Origin: Lepidostoma basale
Lineage: Eukaryota; Arthropoda; Insecta; Trichoptera; Lepidostomatidae
Assembly (NCBI GenBank): GCA_022606425.2
Contig: JAHDVF020001598.1
Coordinates: 124,001-188,000, forward strand
Length of the DNA stretch: 64,000 bases
Direction: 5' to 3'
Of this stretch, positions 33,600-54,344 are shown one piece after another (within the stretch, counting starts at the first letter, position 1; each line of letters opens with the position of its first letter). Below the pieces are notes generated by a model, which saw nothing but the letters and a program-made list of their open reading frames with translations, was not told the origin of the DNA and ran no database searches. The translations under genes were made by a program, and so were the position numbers.

Positions 33600-34600
33600 T
33601 ATTTTCTGTAATAAGTCAATATAAATATTTTTTGTGAATGTATACTTATACTTGTATACGAATCCTGGATTTTCACCCATGGTGGGTGGTTAATTCATGA
33701 AATTTAATTGTATCTCAATAGAGACGAAGATGCAAACTGGAAACTGAATATGGATGATCAAGGTGTTTACAAGACTTACGACCTGTCATTGGTTGGGTTA
33801 AGCGCACGCTTTATGTAATTACAACATTCCCCATTCCACCTATGTTTATGACCATGCATAACAAATTTTTGGAAGTTGTATATATGCTCCAGATCTATAC
33901 TTATCTTCGCATGTCAGTTTCAATTGGCCATCTATGTAGATTTGATTACACATGTCAATCTTTTTAAGATTAACCTATATAATCCACCCAATAACGCCAT
34001 ATATGGAGATTAAATTTTTAGCATTTAGCAAACTACTTTATTAACACAATGCGAGGGCTATAGCCATTAGCGCATTGTTTTTTAGAAGCCGCCTGGAGTA
34101 TCATTCCTATCTATATGCCAAAGAATTGACCAGAATAATTACAAATATTTTTTGTGAATGTATACTTATACTTGTATACGAAGCCTGGATTTTCACCCAT
34201 GGTAGGTGGTTAATTCATGAAATTTAATTGTATATCAATAGAGACGAAGATGTGCGTTACGGGCGTTACGCGCACGCTCCATAGATGGCGTTAGTGGGTG
34301 GATTATATAGGTTAATCTTAAAAAGATTGACATGTGTAATCAAATCTACATAGATGGCCAATTGAAACTGACATGTGAAGATAAGTATAGATCTGGAGCA
34401 TATATACAACTTCCAAAAATTTGTCATGCATGGTCATAAACATAGGTGGAATGGGGAATGTTGTAATTACATAAAGCGTGCGCTTAACCCAACCAATGAC
34501 AGGTCATAAGTCCTGTAAACACCTTGATAATCCATATTCAGTTTCCAGTTTGCATCTTCGTCTCTATTGAGATAAAATTAAATTTCAAGTCAATATAACA
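33600..34600. repeat. Fold-back repeat, family F, ~300-bp inverted arms
   Basis: 33700-34007 and 34278-34590 are nearly exact inverse copies (for example GGTTAATCTTAAAAAGATTG and GGCCAATTGAAACTGACATG). The spacer includes a second direct copy of the left border (33607-33732 repeated at 34147-34252). No coding capacity. Confidence 0.75.
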
Positions 34601-35089
34601 TAAATCCGTTCAGGGAAAAAGCACCAAGGGACTCAATGCAAATTCCCTGGATTATTTTTTGATGATAAATTATCAATAACAATATTTCTGATGGATTCAG
34701 CGGAGCTTATGGAGCAGTACTGACTTGAAAAAATGTGAGATTGTTGGTCGGCGACATGATATCCTGGAGATGTCTACATGCTTCACTCAGGGCAAACGTG
34801 GCAATTATTATTTTCTTTCTCTTCTCTTTTTACTAATTGATTATTATTTTACGCAATGTAATAATAAAATTATTGCATTACTTTTTTAATTAAAGGAATA
34901 AAACATTTGAGAATAAGACAAAGTGACTATAGTAGGTACAATGTGACTTCAATTTGAATACCTTACTGTGGTATTATGTATCAGCGAAAATACACGAAGT
35001 CATGTCAATCTACTATTATATTGAAAAAAAATGTGCTGATAGTTCAGTTATTATTTATTAAACCATTAAATAAAATGTTGTTAGTTATG

Positions 35090-35540
35090 ACAAAGAATGG
35101 TCAGATGCTATGTTTGGTCAGTGCTGTTATACGGGGTGGAATCATGGACCCTTAAAGTCAATATTATGAACCGATTTGACAGAACCCTTTGAGATGTGGA
35201 TACACCGAAGGATGTTACGCATCTCCTGGACTGACATGGTCAGCAATACAAACGTTCTCGCGAGTTGACAGAGAGTTGCTGAGCAACATCAAAGTCCGTA
35301 AGGTGTCCTACTTGGGCCATGTTCTGAGAGGCGAAAAGTACGCACTGTTACATTTGATCTTGGAGGGTAAGATTGAGGGTCGACGAGGTGTTGGGAGAAG
35401 GCGAGTTTCCTGGCTGAGGAACATCCGAGAGTGGACGGGGCTGAGGACCGTGGGGGAGCTGTTCCGAGCTGCCCAGGACAGGGAGGCCTACTCAAGGGTG
35501 ATAGTCAACGTTGGGGAGACCTGACAAGACACGGAAAGAA
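35090..35540 (+). mobile_element. LINE 3' end (RTE-like) with GAAGAAGAAG tail
   Basis: The plus strand encodes VRKVSYLGHVLRGEKYALL, KIEGRRGVGRRRVSWLRNI and EWTGLRTVGELFRAAQDRE, then stop and a short GAA-rich tail. Confidence 0.75.
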
Positions 35541-35699
35541 GAAGAAGATCAATATACCATTTTTTTCATTTTTTCATTGGCTTAGCAATGTTTAGTACAA
35601 TATTTATGTATTATATCCTAACAAACTTTGAACTTCAATTATCTCTGAAGTAATAATTTTGACTTAGTGATTTTTCGCAGAATACCCACGATATATTTA

Positions 35700-37000
35700 A
35701 TAAATTAATCTTCAGTCAGTGCATACCGCATAGCAGAACAAATGTCATGGCTCAGCATACAATGACCCGGGGTATGGTGCTCTTGAATGAGGTGTCAGTC
35801 GATGTGGACATTCTCCAAATGACCTATGCGTCCTTTAAGGATCATATAGGTACATACCACAATTGCTGATATATGTGTATTATTTTAACATGAATGTAAA
35901 ATGTATACAGTAATTGTGTTATAAAAACCTGTTGTATAAAATTACAAAAAAAAAAACGATTAAAAATCGCCGTAATGTATCTAACCATTTACCTTTGTAT
36001 ACAAAAAAAATATTAACAATTACCGCAATGTGATGTGTACCTACCCAGTACAAACGACGCGCTAGCTCATTCTGGTTGCGACTGTCGCGCGGGCAAGACG
36101 TGTGTATCTACGTTGAATATGTCGTTCGTATATACATTGATTTGATTGTACCACGTTTTCCTTGGTCATCCTTTATTTCTTGTTCCTCATTTTAAATTTA
36201 TAATAAATCAATAAAATCACTAAATAAGAAAATTAAGATTTCATTAATTCTTCTACTATCAACTAAATAGAGGTTCTTAACCTCAAAATACAATATCTAA
36301 CAATTATTACACATTTAAAATACGAATATTTGAATTTCGAATTGATTGTTCCACGAAAACAAGTGACGCATATTGGAATATTCGGATGGTAATGACTCAA
36401 TAATCATTTAAAATATATAAATTCCGTAAATATTCAATATTTTTGTTATTGTAATTTTCGTAAACAAAAATAATTTTTATCTAAATGTCGCTTTGGAAGC
36501 ACTATACTGTGTTGTGACTAGGCAGTTGCAAAGGAATTTTTGTCAACATCTTAAAACATAAATAAATAAACTTACCTATTCGTTGAATGCGGTAGCTTAA
36601 TTGGTGTTAGATGTATTAAAAATTCCCTAAATGGAGTGGTATCAGCGGATATATCTGAACCCTGTTTATTGATTGTTTAAAAAAATTATTTATTATAGAT
36701 CACATCAATAACGTATTAGAAGTAGAATTAGTAGATTTATTTACTTATTGTAGGGTAACGTACAGTGATTGTTAATAAATATACAAATGAACAAACTTAC
36801 AGTTAAATAAAGACATATAATAGAAGGTTACCGGCCGCTTACCCGAAGCTGTTATAGGACGCAGGGGCGCCCCTTCGTCAGCTTCGCTCAAACAATCCCT
36901 AGGCCCGCCCCCCATCCACGCAGGACTTACATTAGCTGGAGAATGCAATATTACAGAAAAAAAACAAAAGGCAAAAAGGGTATATAGGCCACATTTAATC
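35700..37000. other. Unassigned stretch
   Basis: AT-rich to about 36770. From 36830 to 36990 a GC-rich segment (ACGCAGGGGCGCCCCTTCG) looks like part of a repeat 3' region, but no family is recognised. Confidence 0.35.
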
Positions 37001-37329
37001 CAGTTTAATTTCAATCCACTTCTATGTCCCAATCTAACAAAACAAAGCAAAATATGGTACCTGATTTTATGGCCTATTATAAAATTGTGACAGAGTGTGG
37101 GATGAGAGAGAAAACTTGGAATGATGAAAAAAATAAAAATAGAGAAAACAGAATTAGTAGAATCGAAATTCTTAGTAGAGGAGAGACCATGAATACATTG
37201 TCCACAAGGCCTTGCAACTGGATGATGGAAGGAGGGAATCGCGTCGGCCTCCTGCAACGTGGATGTCCATAGTCAGGAACAACCTGAGGGCGCTGCAAAT
37301 AACGGAAAAATGTTAGGCGAATAAGACGA

Positions 37330-37620
37330 AGTAATACTTAGTAGAATCAAAGGAGGGAGGCAACTTATTAAAACCATCTCAAAGAGGCAAGCCAAATGGA
37401 TTGGCCACATTATGAGGCTTGTGGGTCTTCTGCACGACGTAATAGAGGGAATGATTGAGGGAACAAATAACGGGGAGCGCGTTCGGCGGGAGAGTTTAAA
37501 ACAGATGTGTGAGGAAATGAACTGGGTCGCATATGTTGAGCTAAAAAAGGCTGAAGAAGACAGAGTCGTACCGGCGGTCTCTTTAATGTCGTCCCTCCAT
37601 CGAAGTTAAGGGGGTCATGG
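37330..37620 (+). mobile_element. LINE C-terminal fragment
   Basis: The plus strand encodes KTISKRQAKWIGHIMR and NNGERVRRESLKQMCEEMN, typical of RTE-like C-termini. It is truncated at both ends. Confidence 0.55.
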
Positions 37621-37629
37621 GTTTCGGGT

Positions 37630-37996
37630 CGCAATTCTAGGACACTACCAAAGGAGGCGTATTGTCCATCTATCGTCAGAGCTGCGAGTGACATAGCCTG
37701 CCCGGCGCCATTTTAGCCCTGCTACTCTTCCGATAATGTCCGACACTCCTGTTCTGGTTCTTATTTCTCACCCTATCCGCTAAACCGATTCCCAACATTG
37801 CTGTTTCCATAGCTCTTTGGACAATTCTTAATTCATTTGCGTTTTTCTGAGATAATGTTATGGTTTCAAACCCATAAGATAACACTGGAAGGACGCAGCA
37901 ATACAAAATACTATATATCAAATTCACCCTACAATTTATTTTCCTCAACCCAAGTTTTTCAAAATCCACCAACGCACAATCCAACATGTGAAGCAC
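37630..37996 (-). mobile_element. LINE-A-like fragment
   Basis: The minus strand encodes YCCVLPVLSYGFETITLSQ, NELRIVQRAMETAMLGIGL and ADRVRNKNQN, then a frameshift (GHYRKSSRAKMAPGRLCH). Confidence 0.65.
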
Positions 37997-38209
37997 TATT
38001 AACCTTCGGGGTTAGGCTCTCGTAAACAAGAGATCAATGTCAAGTCTGATAATCTAGTGTTTATTGCGAACAGAATAATCTGATGATATGCTAATATTGC
38101 TTGAGCCGAAACTGGATACTTCCAAGGCATTTGAAATTCTTCTATTTCTGTATATTAACACCATTCAGAGAAGCTCTAAATGTTCACGGCGACTAAATAA
38201 ATACTATGA

Positions 38210-38465
38210 ACTTATATTTTTCTTCTTGGAGTACCGTGTCAGGTCCTCCCAACGTTGGCGATCACTGCACAAGCATTTCTGTCCTGCGCTACTAGGAACA
38301 GGTTCTCAACTCTGCTTATTCCTGTCCAATCCCTTATACTTTGCAGTCAGGACAACTGCCTTTTGCTAACTTCCCGTCGTCCCTCTGTCTTGCCCAAGAT
38401 TATCAGCCGAAGGTTGTGATATTTTTATCCCCTTAGCACATGACCCAAATATGAGACCCAATTAA
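38210..38465 (-). mobile_element. LINE 3' fragment
   Basis: The plus-strand phrase GAGTACCGTGTCAGGTCCTCC matches the start of the fragments at 12015 and 54365, the inverse of a LINE 3' coding end. Decayed. Confidence 0.5.
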
Positions 38466-38466
38466 C

Positions 38467-39110
38467 ATGTCCATGACAGTAGACCTACGGGTGTCCACAA
38501 ATGACTCCACCCCAATCTTGCTCCACGGTGTCCCCCTTGTGACCACGACCAGCTTTTGCTACCTCGGTAGTATGATAGCAGGCTCGGAAGGTACGGATGA
38601 AGATGTAGCCAGCAGACTCAACAAGGCAAGGGGAGCTTTCGCTATGCTTCGCCCTGTATCCAGTATCATTTCGAGAAAGCTCAGGCTCCAAATATTTAGC
38701 AGTAGTCTTAAAAGCGTACTGCAGTACAGATGTGAGACTTATTGAAAAACTCTAGGCGTCTCCAAGTATTCAAGATCTATTGGCCCCAAACAGTGTCAAA
38801 TGCCGTTCTCTGGGCCATGGCAGGGGAAAAGCCAATTAGAGAACAAGTCAGTAGACGCAAATGGCAGTGGATCGGTCACACTCTCAGACGGAATCCAGCC
38901 TGCATCGCTCAGGGCGCACTAGACTGGTCTCCTATGGGGAGAAAAAAAAAGGAAGCGAGGCAGACCTAGAGCCACCTGGAGAAGAGTTTAAGGCAGCAGG
39001 CCTCACTTGGGATGATGTTAGGCATCAGGCATGGGATAGAGTTGGGTGGAGAAGGTTCCTTGAGGCCCTATGCACCACGGAGGTGTGACGGGACAAAAAT
39101 AAGATGAAGA
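38467..39110 (+). mobile_element. LINE-C 3' part
   Basis: The plus strand encodes FCYLGSMIAGSEGTDEDVA, SRLNKARGAFAMLRPV, then after a stop QVSRRKWQWIGHTLRRN and WRRFLEALCTTEV, ending AAAAATAAGATGAAG. The same end occurs at 46365-46740. Confidence 0.75.
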
Positions 39111-39119
39111 CTAACCTTC

Positions 39120-39430
39120 ACACTCGACAATATGTCTTTATTGGCTCAGACTCTCTATAGTACGTCTGCATTACTAACCTTATCGGTCCACGAGTTTTAT
39201 GTTCAGCCCCAATCCACACTCACACTAGCTTCATTGATGCAATTGACAACCGTTTGAAGATCATCAACAATACTGTCTGCCAGAATAACGGTGTCATCTG
39301 TGTACCTGATATTATTGACGAGTATACCATTAACTTTGACCTTTAAAAGTGTGTTATATAGTGCTTCCTTAAATGCTGTATTAGAATATACGGTGGATAG
39401 ATCAGTATATGTGACAAAACACAACTCTGT
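39120..39430 (-). mobile_element. LINE RT fragment with YTDD box
   Basis: The minus strand encodes CFVTYTDLSTVYSNTAF and NNIRYTDDTVILADSIVDDL. The usual YADD catalytic box is YTDD here. Confidence 0.6.
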
Positions 39431-39469
39431 CAGACTCTTCGTTGGATTGGTATGCTATGTTATATAGTT

Positions 39470-39850
39470 CTTCTTCTTCCTCAGCGTATTCCCGTCCACT
39501 CCTGGACAAAGGCCTTCTCCATTCGCTTCCATGTCATTCTCTCCTGTGCAGACTGCATCCCGGTTATTCCGACGTGTCTGTTCAGATCATTCTTCCACCG
39601 TAGCTGCGGTCGCCCTACACTTCTCTTTGCCGTTCACGGTCTCCAAGTCAGCAGTCTTTTTGTCCGTTTTTCATTGCCATTTTAGAGTCGCCACCCGGTG
39701 GATGATGTCAGTGACCTTTGTTTTTTCTCTCACCGTATCGTTTCTGACTCTGTCTCTTAGGCTTATTCCTAACATGGCTTTTTCCATGGCTCTTTGGGTC
39801 ACTCGTAGTTTCTCAGCACTTTGTTTGGAAAGTGTATCGTTATATAGTTA
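39470..39850 (-). mobile_element. LINE-A 3' fragment with GAA tail
   Basis: Inverse of the LINE-A end; the tail is the TTCTTCTTCCTC run at 39470-39482. Coding frame shifted within the WQWAGHVAR region. Confidence 0.65.
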
Positions 39851-40044
39851 CTGCAATTAAATGCATTTGATCTGTTCACGGGTCATCTTTCGGTTGTGTC
39901 AGCTATCAAAGACTCGGGCTCTGTTTCATGTTCCCGCGAGATAAACCATTCAATGTGCGTGCGTAGTCGTCTGTGTTAATTAAACGTGTATAGTATTGTC
40001 AATGTCTGGTGAAAAAATGGATTGATAAACTATTATCATCTCGG

Positions 40045-40080
40045 TATAAAATTCATCTTAAGTGCAATCGGCACAGTAGC
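40045..40080 (+). promoter_or_regulatory. Core promoter of CYS3
   Basis: TATAAAA at 40045-40051, then GCACAGTAGC at 40071-40080, about 70 bp before the ATG. The GCACAGTA phrase is shared with CYS1. Confidence 0.55.
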
Positions 40081-40143
40081 CAAGGAGCCATCGTATTGAC
40101 AAGTCTGTCGCGTTCTTGAAACAAGTTAGTCGTGTTTGCCGAG

Positions 40144-49064
<8,921 letters not shown>

Positions 49065-49359
49065 AGGCGTAACCTCAAACAATGGAAACAAACGAAATCT
49101 TCTAAGAAGAAAACGTAATTCAAAAATAAGCTTAAATCGATGAAAAGATACTAAAAATAAAATGAGTATAGCCACGAATTATTTTGGCTCAAATAATATT
49201 TTATTTAGATATATTCCATCAGATTGTAGGCTCACACACGTTTGCTCCCTGAAACTATTATAGTTATGGTAGAATTAAATATTGTAATAAACTGTTACAG
49301 AAATTAAATAATTTTCCATCAGCTGATTGGAACATTTGCTTACAGAAACCGATCGTGGT

Positions 49360-49730
49360 AGAATGCTTCTTCTTCTTCTTCCTCGGCCTATTCCCGGCCA
49401 CTCCTGGACAAAGGCCTCCTCCATTCGCTTCCATGTCACTCTGTCCTGTGCAGACTGCACCCAGGTTATTCCGACGTGTCTGTTCAGATCATCCTTCTAC
49501 CGTAGTTGCGGTCGCCCTGCACTTATCTTTGCCGTCCACGGTCTCCAAGTCAGCAGTCTTCTTGTCCACTTTTCATCTGAGCTTCTGGCTACGTGACGTG
49601 CCCATTGCCATTTTAGAGTCGCCACCTGGTGGATGATGTCAGTGACCTTTGTTTTTTCTCTCACCGTATCGTTTCTTATTCTGTCTCTTAGGCTTATTCT
49701 TAACATGGCTCTTTTCACGGCTCTTTAGTA
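49360..49730 (-). mobile_element. LINE-A 3' end with GAA tail
   Basis: The minus strand encodes [38 protein letters not shown] and ISAGRPQLR, then after a frameshift MQSAQDRVTWKRMEEAFVQ. The TTCTTCTTCTTCC run at 49367 is the tail. Confidence 0.8.
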
Positions 49731-49789
49731 GAATTATCTTATAATAACTATTTCAGAAGTAATAATTTATCGGTTCAAGAATAATTAGT

Positions 49790-50050
49790 TGGGTTACTGA
49801 TGCGAACTGAAGAGATAAATAATATAACCTTACTAGTTGGTAGACAGGACAGATTCCCTTTTGGTTAAAGTCTTGCGATAATGTAATGACCAGACTAACC
49901 GCAGAAAACCCAATCATCCCAGGACAGCCCACCGTCACAAACAGGTCATACGACCTAAACTAAGAGGAAGAAGAAGACTAACCACAGAATCCAGACATAC
50001 CACACTAAAAGAGAAAGGATATCTCTTGCACAAAGATAGCTTGCGTAGGA
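49790..50050. repeat. Repeat family K, empty-site copy
   Basis: GGGTTACTGATGCGAACTGA and TAATGACCAGACTAACC are shared with 52381-53145. This copy is continuous across the point where the other holds a LINE. Confidence 0.7.
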
Positions 50051-50059
50051 TATGTGGTT

Positions 50060-50170
50060 ATCCTCGGTGGCGGTACTCCCATAGAAGCCCAGAAGCCCGG
50101 CTTGCGTAAGAAACTTTGAATCAAAACCTCTTCTGATTTACAGAGGTTCAGCCCTTGTAGTGTAGAAAAC
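50060..50170. repeat. One arm of the 28465-type fold-back repeat
   Basis: GGTGGCGGTACTCCCATAGAA and GCCCGGCTTGCGTAAGAAAC match 28470-28520. No second arm nearby. Confidence 0.6.
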
Positions 50171-51040
50171 AAAAGGAGAACAATTTTGTAAATGATGTAA
50201 ATTTTAATGTATGTTAAAAAAAAGATTTATATTAAAAGTTAAAGTTTTGAACCAAGTTTTTAACCGCCCTACCTTCAGGTAATTTTCCGAGAAACTTGCA
50301 AAAAAAGCAGGTTTTTTATTAATGAAATTTAATTATATATTAATATTATTTTTTAAATTACGAAACGTCAAATACTCGGCCGCACACTTCGCCTGCCCCT
50401 TGTCAAACTATCATATTTATGAAGACTTGTACTCAAGCGTTGTTTAGGTACATTACTTTTTCTCAAGCGCCTACGTGATACGGGATAGCGCAGAATGGTA
50501 CAGTCAAAGTGAACGTATCACGTACGTTCAAATACGTAGGGTGGTTAAAGGGTAGAAAATCTTTACTTTCGTGCATATTTCATAATTATATAATTCTCAC
50601 AATAAATACAGGTTTTCCTTATTTATACTGAGACATGTTTAAATAAGGAAAAAATATAAATATTCTTTATAATATAGATATATTAGTTTTATTCCACTTG
50701 CTCTTCTGTAATAGTCGACTTCTGGAGCTCGCTGCCATCTCCTGGAAGCAGATAAATGATTTTTACTCCGTGAAATGCACTTTACCAATTTCCCTTTTCT
50801 TTGTTTCATGTTTACCTTTGTAATACTTTTGTTTATACTTTTGTAATGACCAGCCTTCAACTGTATAATTTGAATAAAGTTTTCAAAGTGTGCTATGCAA
50901 ATTGAGATTTCGTATTAAAAATCTGTGATACAATATGTGTAAAGGCAGATGTGTCTAAATCTCAAAATATATCCAATACTCAATAATAATAATAATAACA
51001 ATAACAGTCTTGTATTTTGAAACAAATCTGGTATTTGTTA
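50170..51040. other. Intergenic, unassigned
   Basis: AT-rich; nothing recognised. Confidence 0.4.
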
Positions 51041-51044
51041 TTTT

Positions 51045-51300
51045 GTATACAAATACTGGATTTTTACCCATTGCGGGTTAATCATTTTTTAAGGATTAAT
51101 TGTGTCTCAATAGACGTGGTGTCGTAAGAAGGGCGGAATGGTGAATGTTTTTAAACATAAAGTGATCGCTTAACCCAACCAATGACAGGTCATAAGTCCT
51201 ATAAACGCCTCGACTACCATATTCTGTTTCCAAATTATTTACATCTTCGTCTCTACAAGATACAATTACGTAGATACAATCAATCATTAAAAAATCGGGT
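51045..51300. repeat. Repeat family F, fold-back copy
   Basis: Starts as the forward family-F border (GTATACAAATACTGGAT) and at about 51111 switches to the inverse of the body (GGGCGGAATGGTGAATG, CAACCAATGACAGGTCATAAG). Confidence 0.65.
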
Positions 51301-51489
51301 ATTACCTATATGTAAATTAATGCGTTGATTTTCTTCTTCTTTATAATTAAGACTTAAAATTAATTATGTAAACAATAGTTTATGTTATTTATATTTTTTA
51401 AATAAATAAATCAATAATTTGTAATATTATAAAATTATTTTAAATATAATATTGTATAATCTGTTACCTTAATTCCCTACATAAGCAAT

Positions 51490-52125
51490 CTTTAACTATT
51501 AGAAGAGTATTCAGAGATCCCCGTGTGCTCAGAGTCCTATAAAAGCATTGGTTCGAAGCAGACTTAAGAGTGGTTCTGTGATATGGTGTCCTCACGAGGC
51601 GAGATGTTCCGTTATGCCGGAGAGGGTTCAGAAAAAATTCTGAGGTGTCTTTACATGAGGGAGTATGGTAGTTATCCGTGGCTCTATCCCACGCCATTTC
51701 TTTTGGGAATTCTTGGGACCAACTCTCTGCAGTTTCGAAGAGATGGGCATCTCATAACCCATTTCTTCAGATTACTCAGGGGATATTTCGAGAACTCGGC
51801 CGTGTTGTAGGGTGTTCGGCTTTTTGTCCCTGATAGATATCTCCGACAGAGACAGCATATATTGTTTTACCTACCACCGGTGAGACCGGTGGGAAGAGCA
51901 ATTTATCTGCTGAACGCTTTCGACATCTTTCATATTAGTGAAAGTACGTTCAGAAGGCAAATACTCTTCATTTTGGAGAGTACTTTGTCTTCCTAATGTC
52001 GAACCATCTCTCATACGTTTCTGGGAGTATACTATATACGATATATTATTTTACCTGTTCTCAATATATATCTTAAACCTTAATTTTGTAATGTCTATTG
52101 ATGAAATAAACTGAATTGATTTAAA
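51490..52125 (+). mobile_element. LINE-D 3' end
   Basis: The plus strand encodes KILRCLYMREYGSYPWLYP, TPFLLGILGTNSLQFRRDG and LRGYFENSAVL, then decayed; the 3' end is ATGAAATAAACTGAATTGATT. Confidence 0.8.
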
Positions 52126-52169
52126 ATATGTACAAAATAAATTTTAAACTAACTTAATTTGATTATTGT

Positions 52170-52360
52170 TTCTGATAATGTCTATTGGTCCCCAGCATGC
52201 CCAAGAGGAATGCGTTGGGATAAAGCCCCAGATAGCTACCAAATTATCTAATGTAGAGATATCTCAGATATCTTTTCTCCCTCTCTAACATGAGCTAGTA
52301 TCTCGTCTAGTGGAAATTTCATATCACCGAACCACACTCGAGCCGACCCTGGATCAACAT
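52170..52360 (-). mobile_element. LINE-D fragment, minus
   Basis: Inverse of the YGSYPWLYP region: CCAAGAGGAATGCGTTGGGAT and ATATCACCGAACCACACTCG. Confidence 0.65.
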
Positions 52361-52400
52361 TCAGTAATGAAGAAGAATTTGCGGGTTACTGATGCGAACT

Positions 52401-52962
52401 CATCATCATCGGCTGTCCCTAGAGGTCCGAGGAAGACTGTCCTTCACGGTTGTGGGTCTGCATGTGACTGAAGAGCTCGATCCTGGACCCACATATTTTG
52501 GGGCATCTGTAATGGAGCCGTCACCGTCTCCCAGTGGTCTCTCCTTTCTCCTCCTCCTCCTCAGCGGCGTCGTCTATGCGCTGTGCTTCAGAGTCTTGTG
52601 TGCCTTTATAAACTGCTGTTCTCCACCTAGGTCTGTCCTCTGCAGTCTTTTCCCAGCAATCACAGTCGATGCCAGTCTTTTGTAGGTTTCCTTTAAGGGA
52701 GTCCCTAAAGCGCTTTCTCTGGCCACCGTATGAGCATAACGACGTGTCCAGCCCACCGCAGTTGTTTTTGGATAATGGCAGCCCCAATACTTGTCATATT
52801 GACCTCAGCAAGTATGCTGTCATTTGTCCGTTTGTCCTGCCATTTCACTTTTAGGATCCTACGTAGGCAGCGTTGGTGATATCGCTCCAGGGCCTTTATG
52901 TGTCTTCTGTATGGGGTCCATGTTTCCGAGGCATACAGGAGTGTTGGCAGGACTTGTAAAGT
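52401..52962 (-). mobile_element. RTE-like LINE 3' end with exact target duplication
   Basis: The minus strand encodes GGQRKRFRDSLKGNLQKTG, IDCDCWEKTAEDRPRWRTA and VYKGTQDSEAQRIDDAAEE. Its 3' end is a GATGATGATG tail at the low-coordinate side. It is flanked by an 11-bp duplication, TGATGCGAACT, at 52390-52400 and 52963-52973, inside repeat family K. Confidence 0.85.
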
Positions 52963-52972
52963 TGATGCGAAC

Positions 52973-53150
52973 TGAAGAGATAAACAATATAACCTTACTA
53001 GTTGTTAGACAAGACAGATTCCCATTTGGTTAAAGTCTTGCGATAATATAATGACCAGACTAACCACGTAACCCAGACATACCACACGACAAGAGAGGAA
53101 ATCGCTTGCACATAGATAGCTTGCGTATAATATGTGGTAATTGTATTATG
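52973..53150. repeat. Repeat family K, right part after the LINE insertion
   Basis: Continues the family-K sequence (AACCTTACTAGTTG, CATACCACACGACAAGAG). Confidence 0.65.
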
Positions 53151-53329
53151 AATTCCATAATCTTTATCGTCATGAAATAATCAGTTAGATTTTATTTAGG
53201 AAAATATTTACCAAATTAATAGGTACTTTAATTATTAAATGTACTTAATCGAAACAAAATAAAACAAGAGTGAAATATGAAAATAAAATAGTAAAAAAAA
53301 AATTTTTTGAATAACAAATGAATAATTGC

Positions 53330-53580
53330 TCGTACAGACGACCTTTGTGGCAGAGTGGCAATAGTTATGGACTGCCTGTCGAAAGGTCCTGGGTTTAATT
53401 CTCGGCGATGACAATGTGAAAAAAAAATACGTTGTCTTTGGTCTGGTAGAGTTCACGTGACAATAAAAATGACGATATACTAACATAGATGCCTATCACA
53501 TGTCATGAGATTCATTAATGGCTAAAAAATTGTGTAGAGGAATTGGGTTCAAATAACCTGTTGTATACAAAAATGTGGAA
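53330..53580 (+). mobile_element. SINE1, full-length-like copy
   Basis: Plus strand: GACGACCTTTGTGGCAGAGTG with box A, box B as GGGTTTAATTCTCGG (decayed), GTCTTTGGTCTGGTAGAG, body CACATGTCATGAG, and the 3' end AACCTGTTGTATACAAA. About 245 bp. Confidence 0.75.
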
Positions 53581-53799
53581 AGCAACGGGAAACTGCCCCA
53601 TTAACAAGGCACAAGAGGCATTCCAAGAACCAGCAAAGACGTCATACTTGCTGCAAACCAATCCCAAGGATGGAAACATTAAACAAATAGGTGATATGAA
53701 TTTGTCTCAATCTCTCTGCATAAGCTTCCAGGGAAACAGCGTTTTAAATAGTTACTCGTATTTAGTTACTTGTCCAAAATATCCAAACAAAGTGCCGAG

Positions 53800-54120
53800 A
53801 AACTACGAGTGACTCAAAGAGCCACGCTAAGAGGCAGAAACGATACGGTGAGAGAAAAAACAAAGGTCACTGACATCATCCACCGGGTAGCGATTCTAAT
53901 GTGGTAATGGGCAGGTCAAGTAGCCAGAAGCTTAGACGAAAAATGGACAAGAATACTGACTTGGAGACCCTGGACGGCAAAGAGCAACAACGGCGGAAGG
54001 ATGACCTGAACAGACATGTCGGAATAACCTAGATGCAGTATGCACAAGACAGAGTGGCGTGGAAGCGAATGGAGGAAGCCTTTTTCCAGGAGTGGACAGA
54101 AATAGGCTGATGAAGAAGAA
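53800..54120 (+). mobile_element. LINE-A 3' end with GAAGAAGAA tail
   Basis: AACGATACGGTGAGAGAAAA, CATCCACCGGGTAGCG and GTGGAAGCGAATGGAGGAAG give the LINE-A C-terminus with several stops and indels. Confidence 0.7.
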
Positions 54121-54164
54121 TAAGATTTAGTTACTTGATCTCGGAAAAAAATGGTAATCTATAG

Positions 54165-54312
54165 TTACGAGGAAGACGGAACCGACTGAATTTTCTCGTT
54201 ATCAGTGTATATATTTCTTAATGCTTACAAAAAATACCCATTTGTATCTGTTTCCTCGTTACATCCGAGATCTAGCTATTTCTGTGATCGTAATAACCGA
54301 GTTAGACTGTAT
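54165..54312. mobile_element. pogo/Tigger-like MITE, left end decayed
   Basis: The right end read inverted is TACAGTCTAACTCGGTTATTAC, as in 14342-14612; inside, ACCGACTGAATTTTCTCGTTAT matches that element's left part. Confidence 0.6.
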
Positions 54313-54344
54313 TAGGGTAAACTAGATGTGCTGCGTTTAATTTT

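Larger units (their letters stand above)
33465..35693. mobile_element. 2.2-kb TIR element filled with other repeats
   Basis: The left end TCGTGGGTATTCTGCGAAAA and about 20 more bases return inverted at 35652-35691; TA flanks both sides. This is a terminal inverted repeat of about 40 bp with TA duplication. The interior holds a fold-back repeat (33600-34600) and a LINE 3' end (35090-35540). No transposase is seen. It begins about 60 bp after the CYS2 stop codon. Confidence 0.7.

Noticed and set aside
36772..37257. 161-codon minus-strand open stretch
   Set aside because: Low-complexity Phe/Ile-rich text with no domain; it overlaps open frames on the other strand. Probably repeat-derived.
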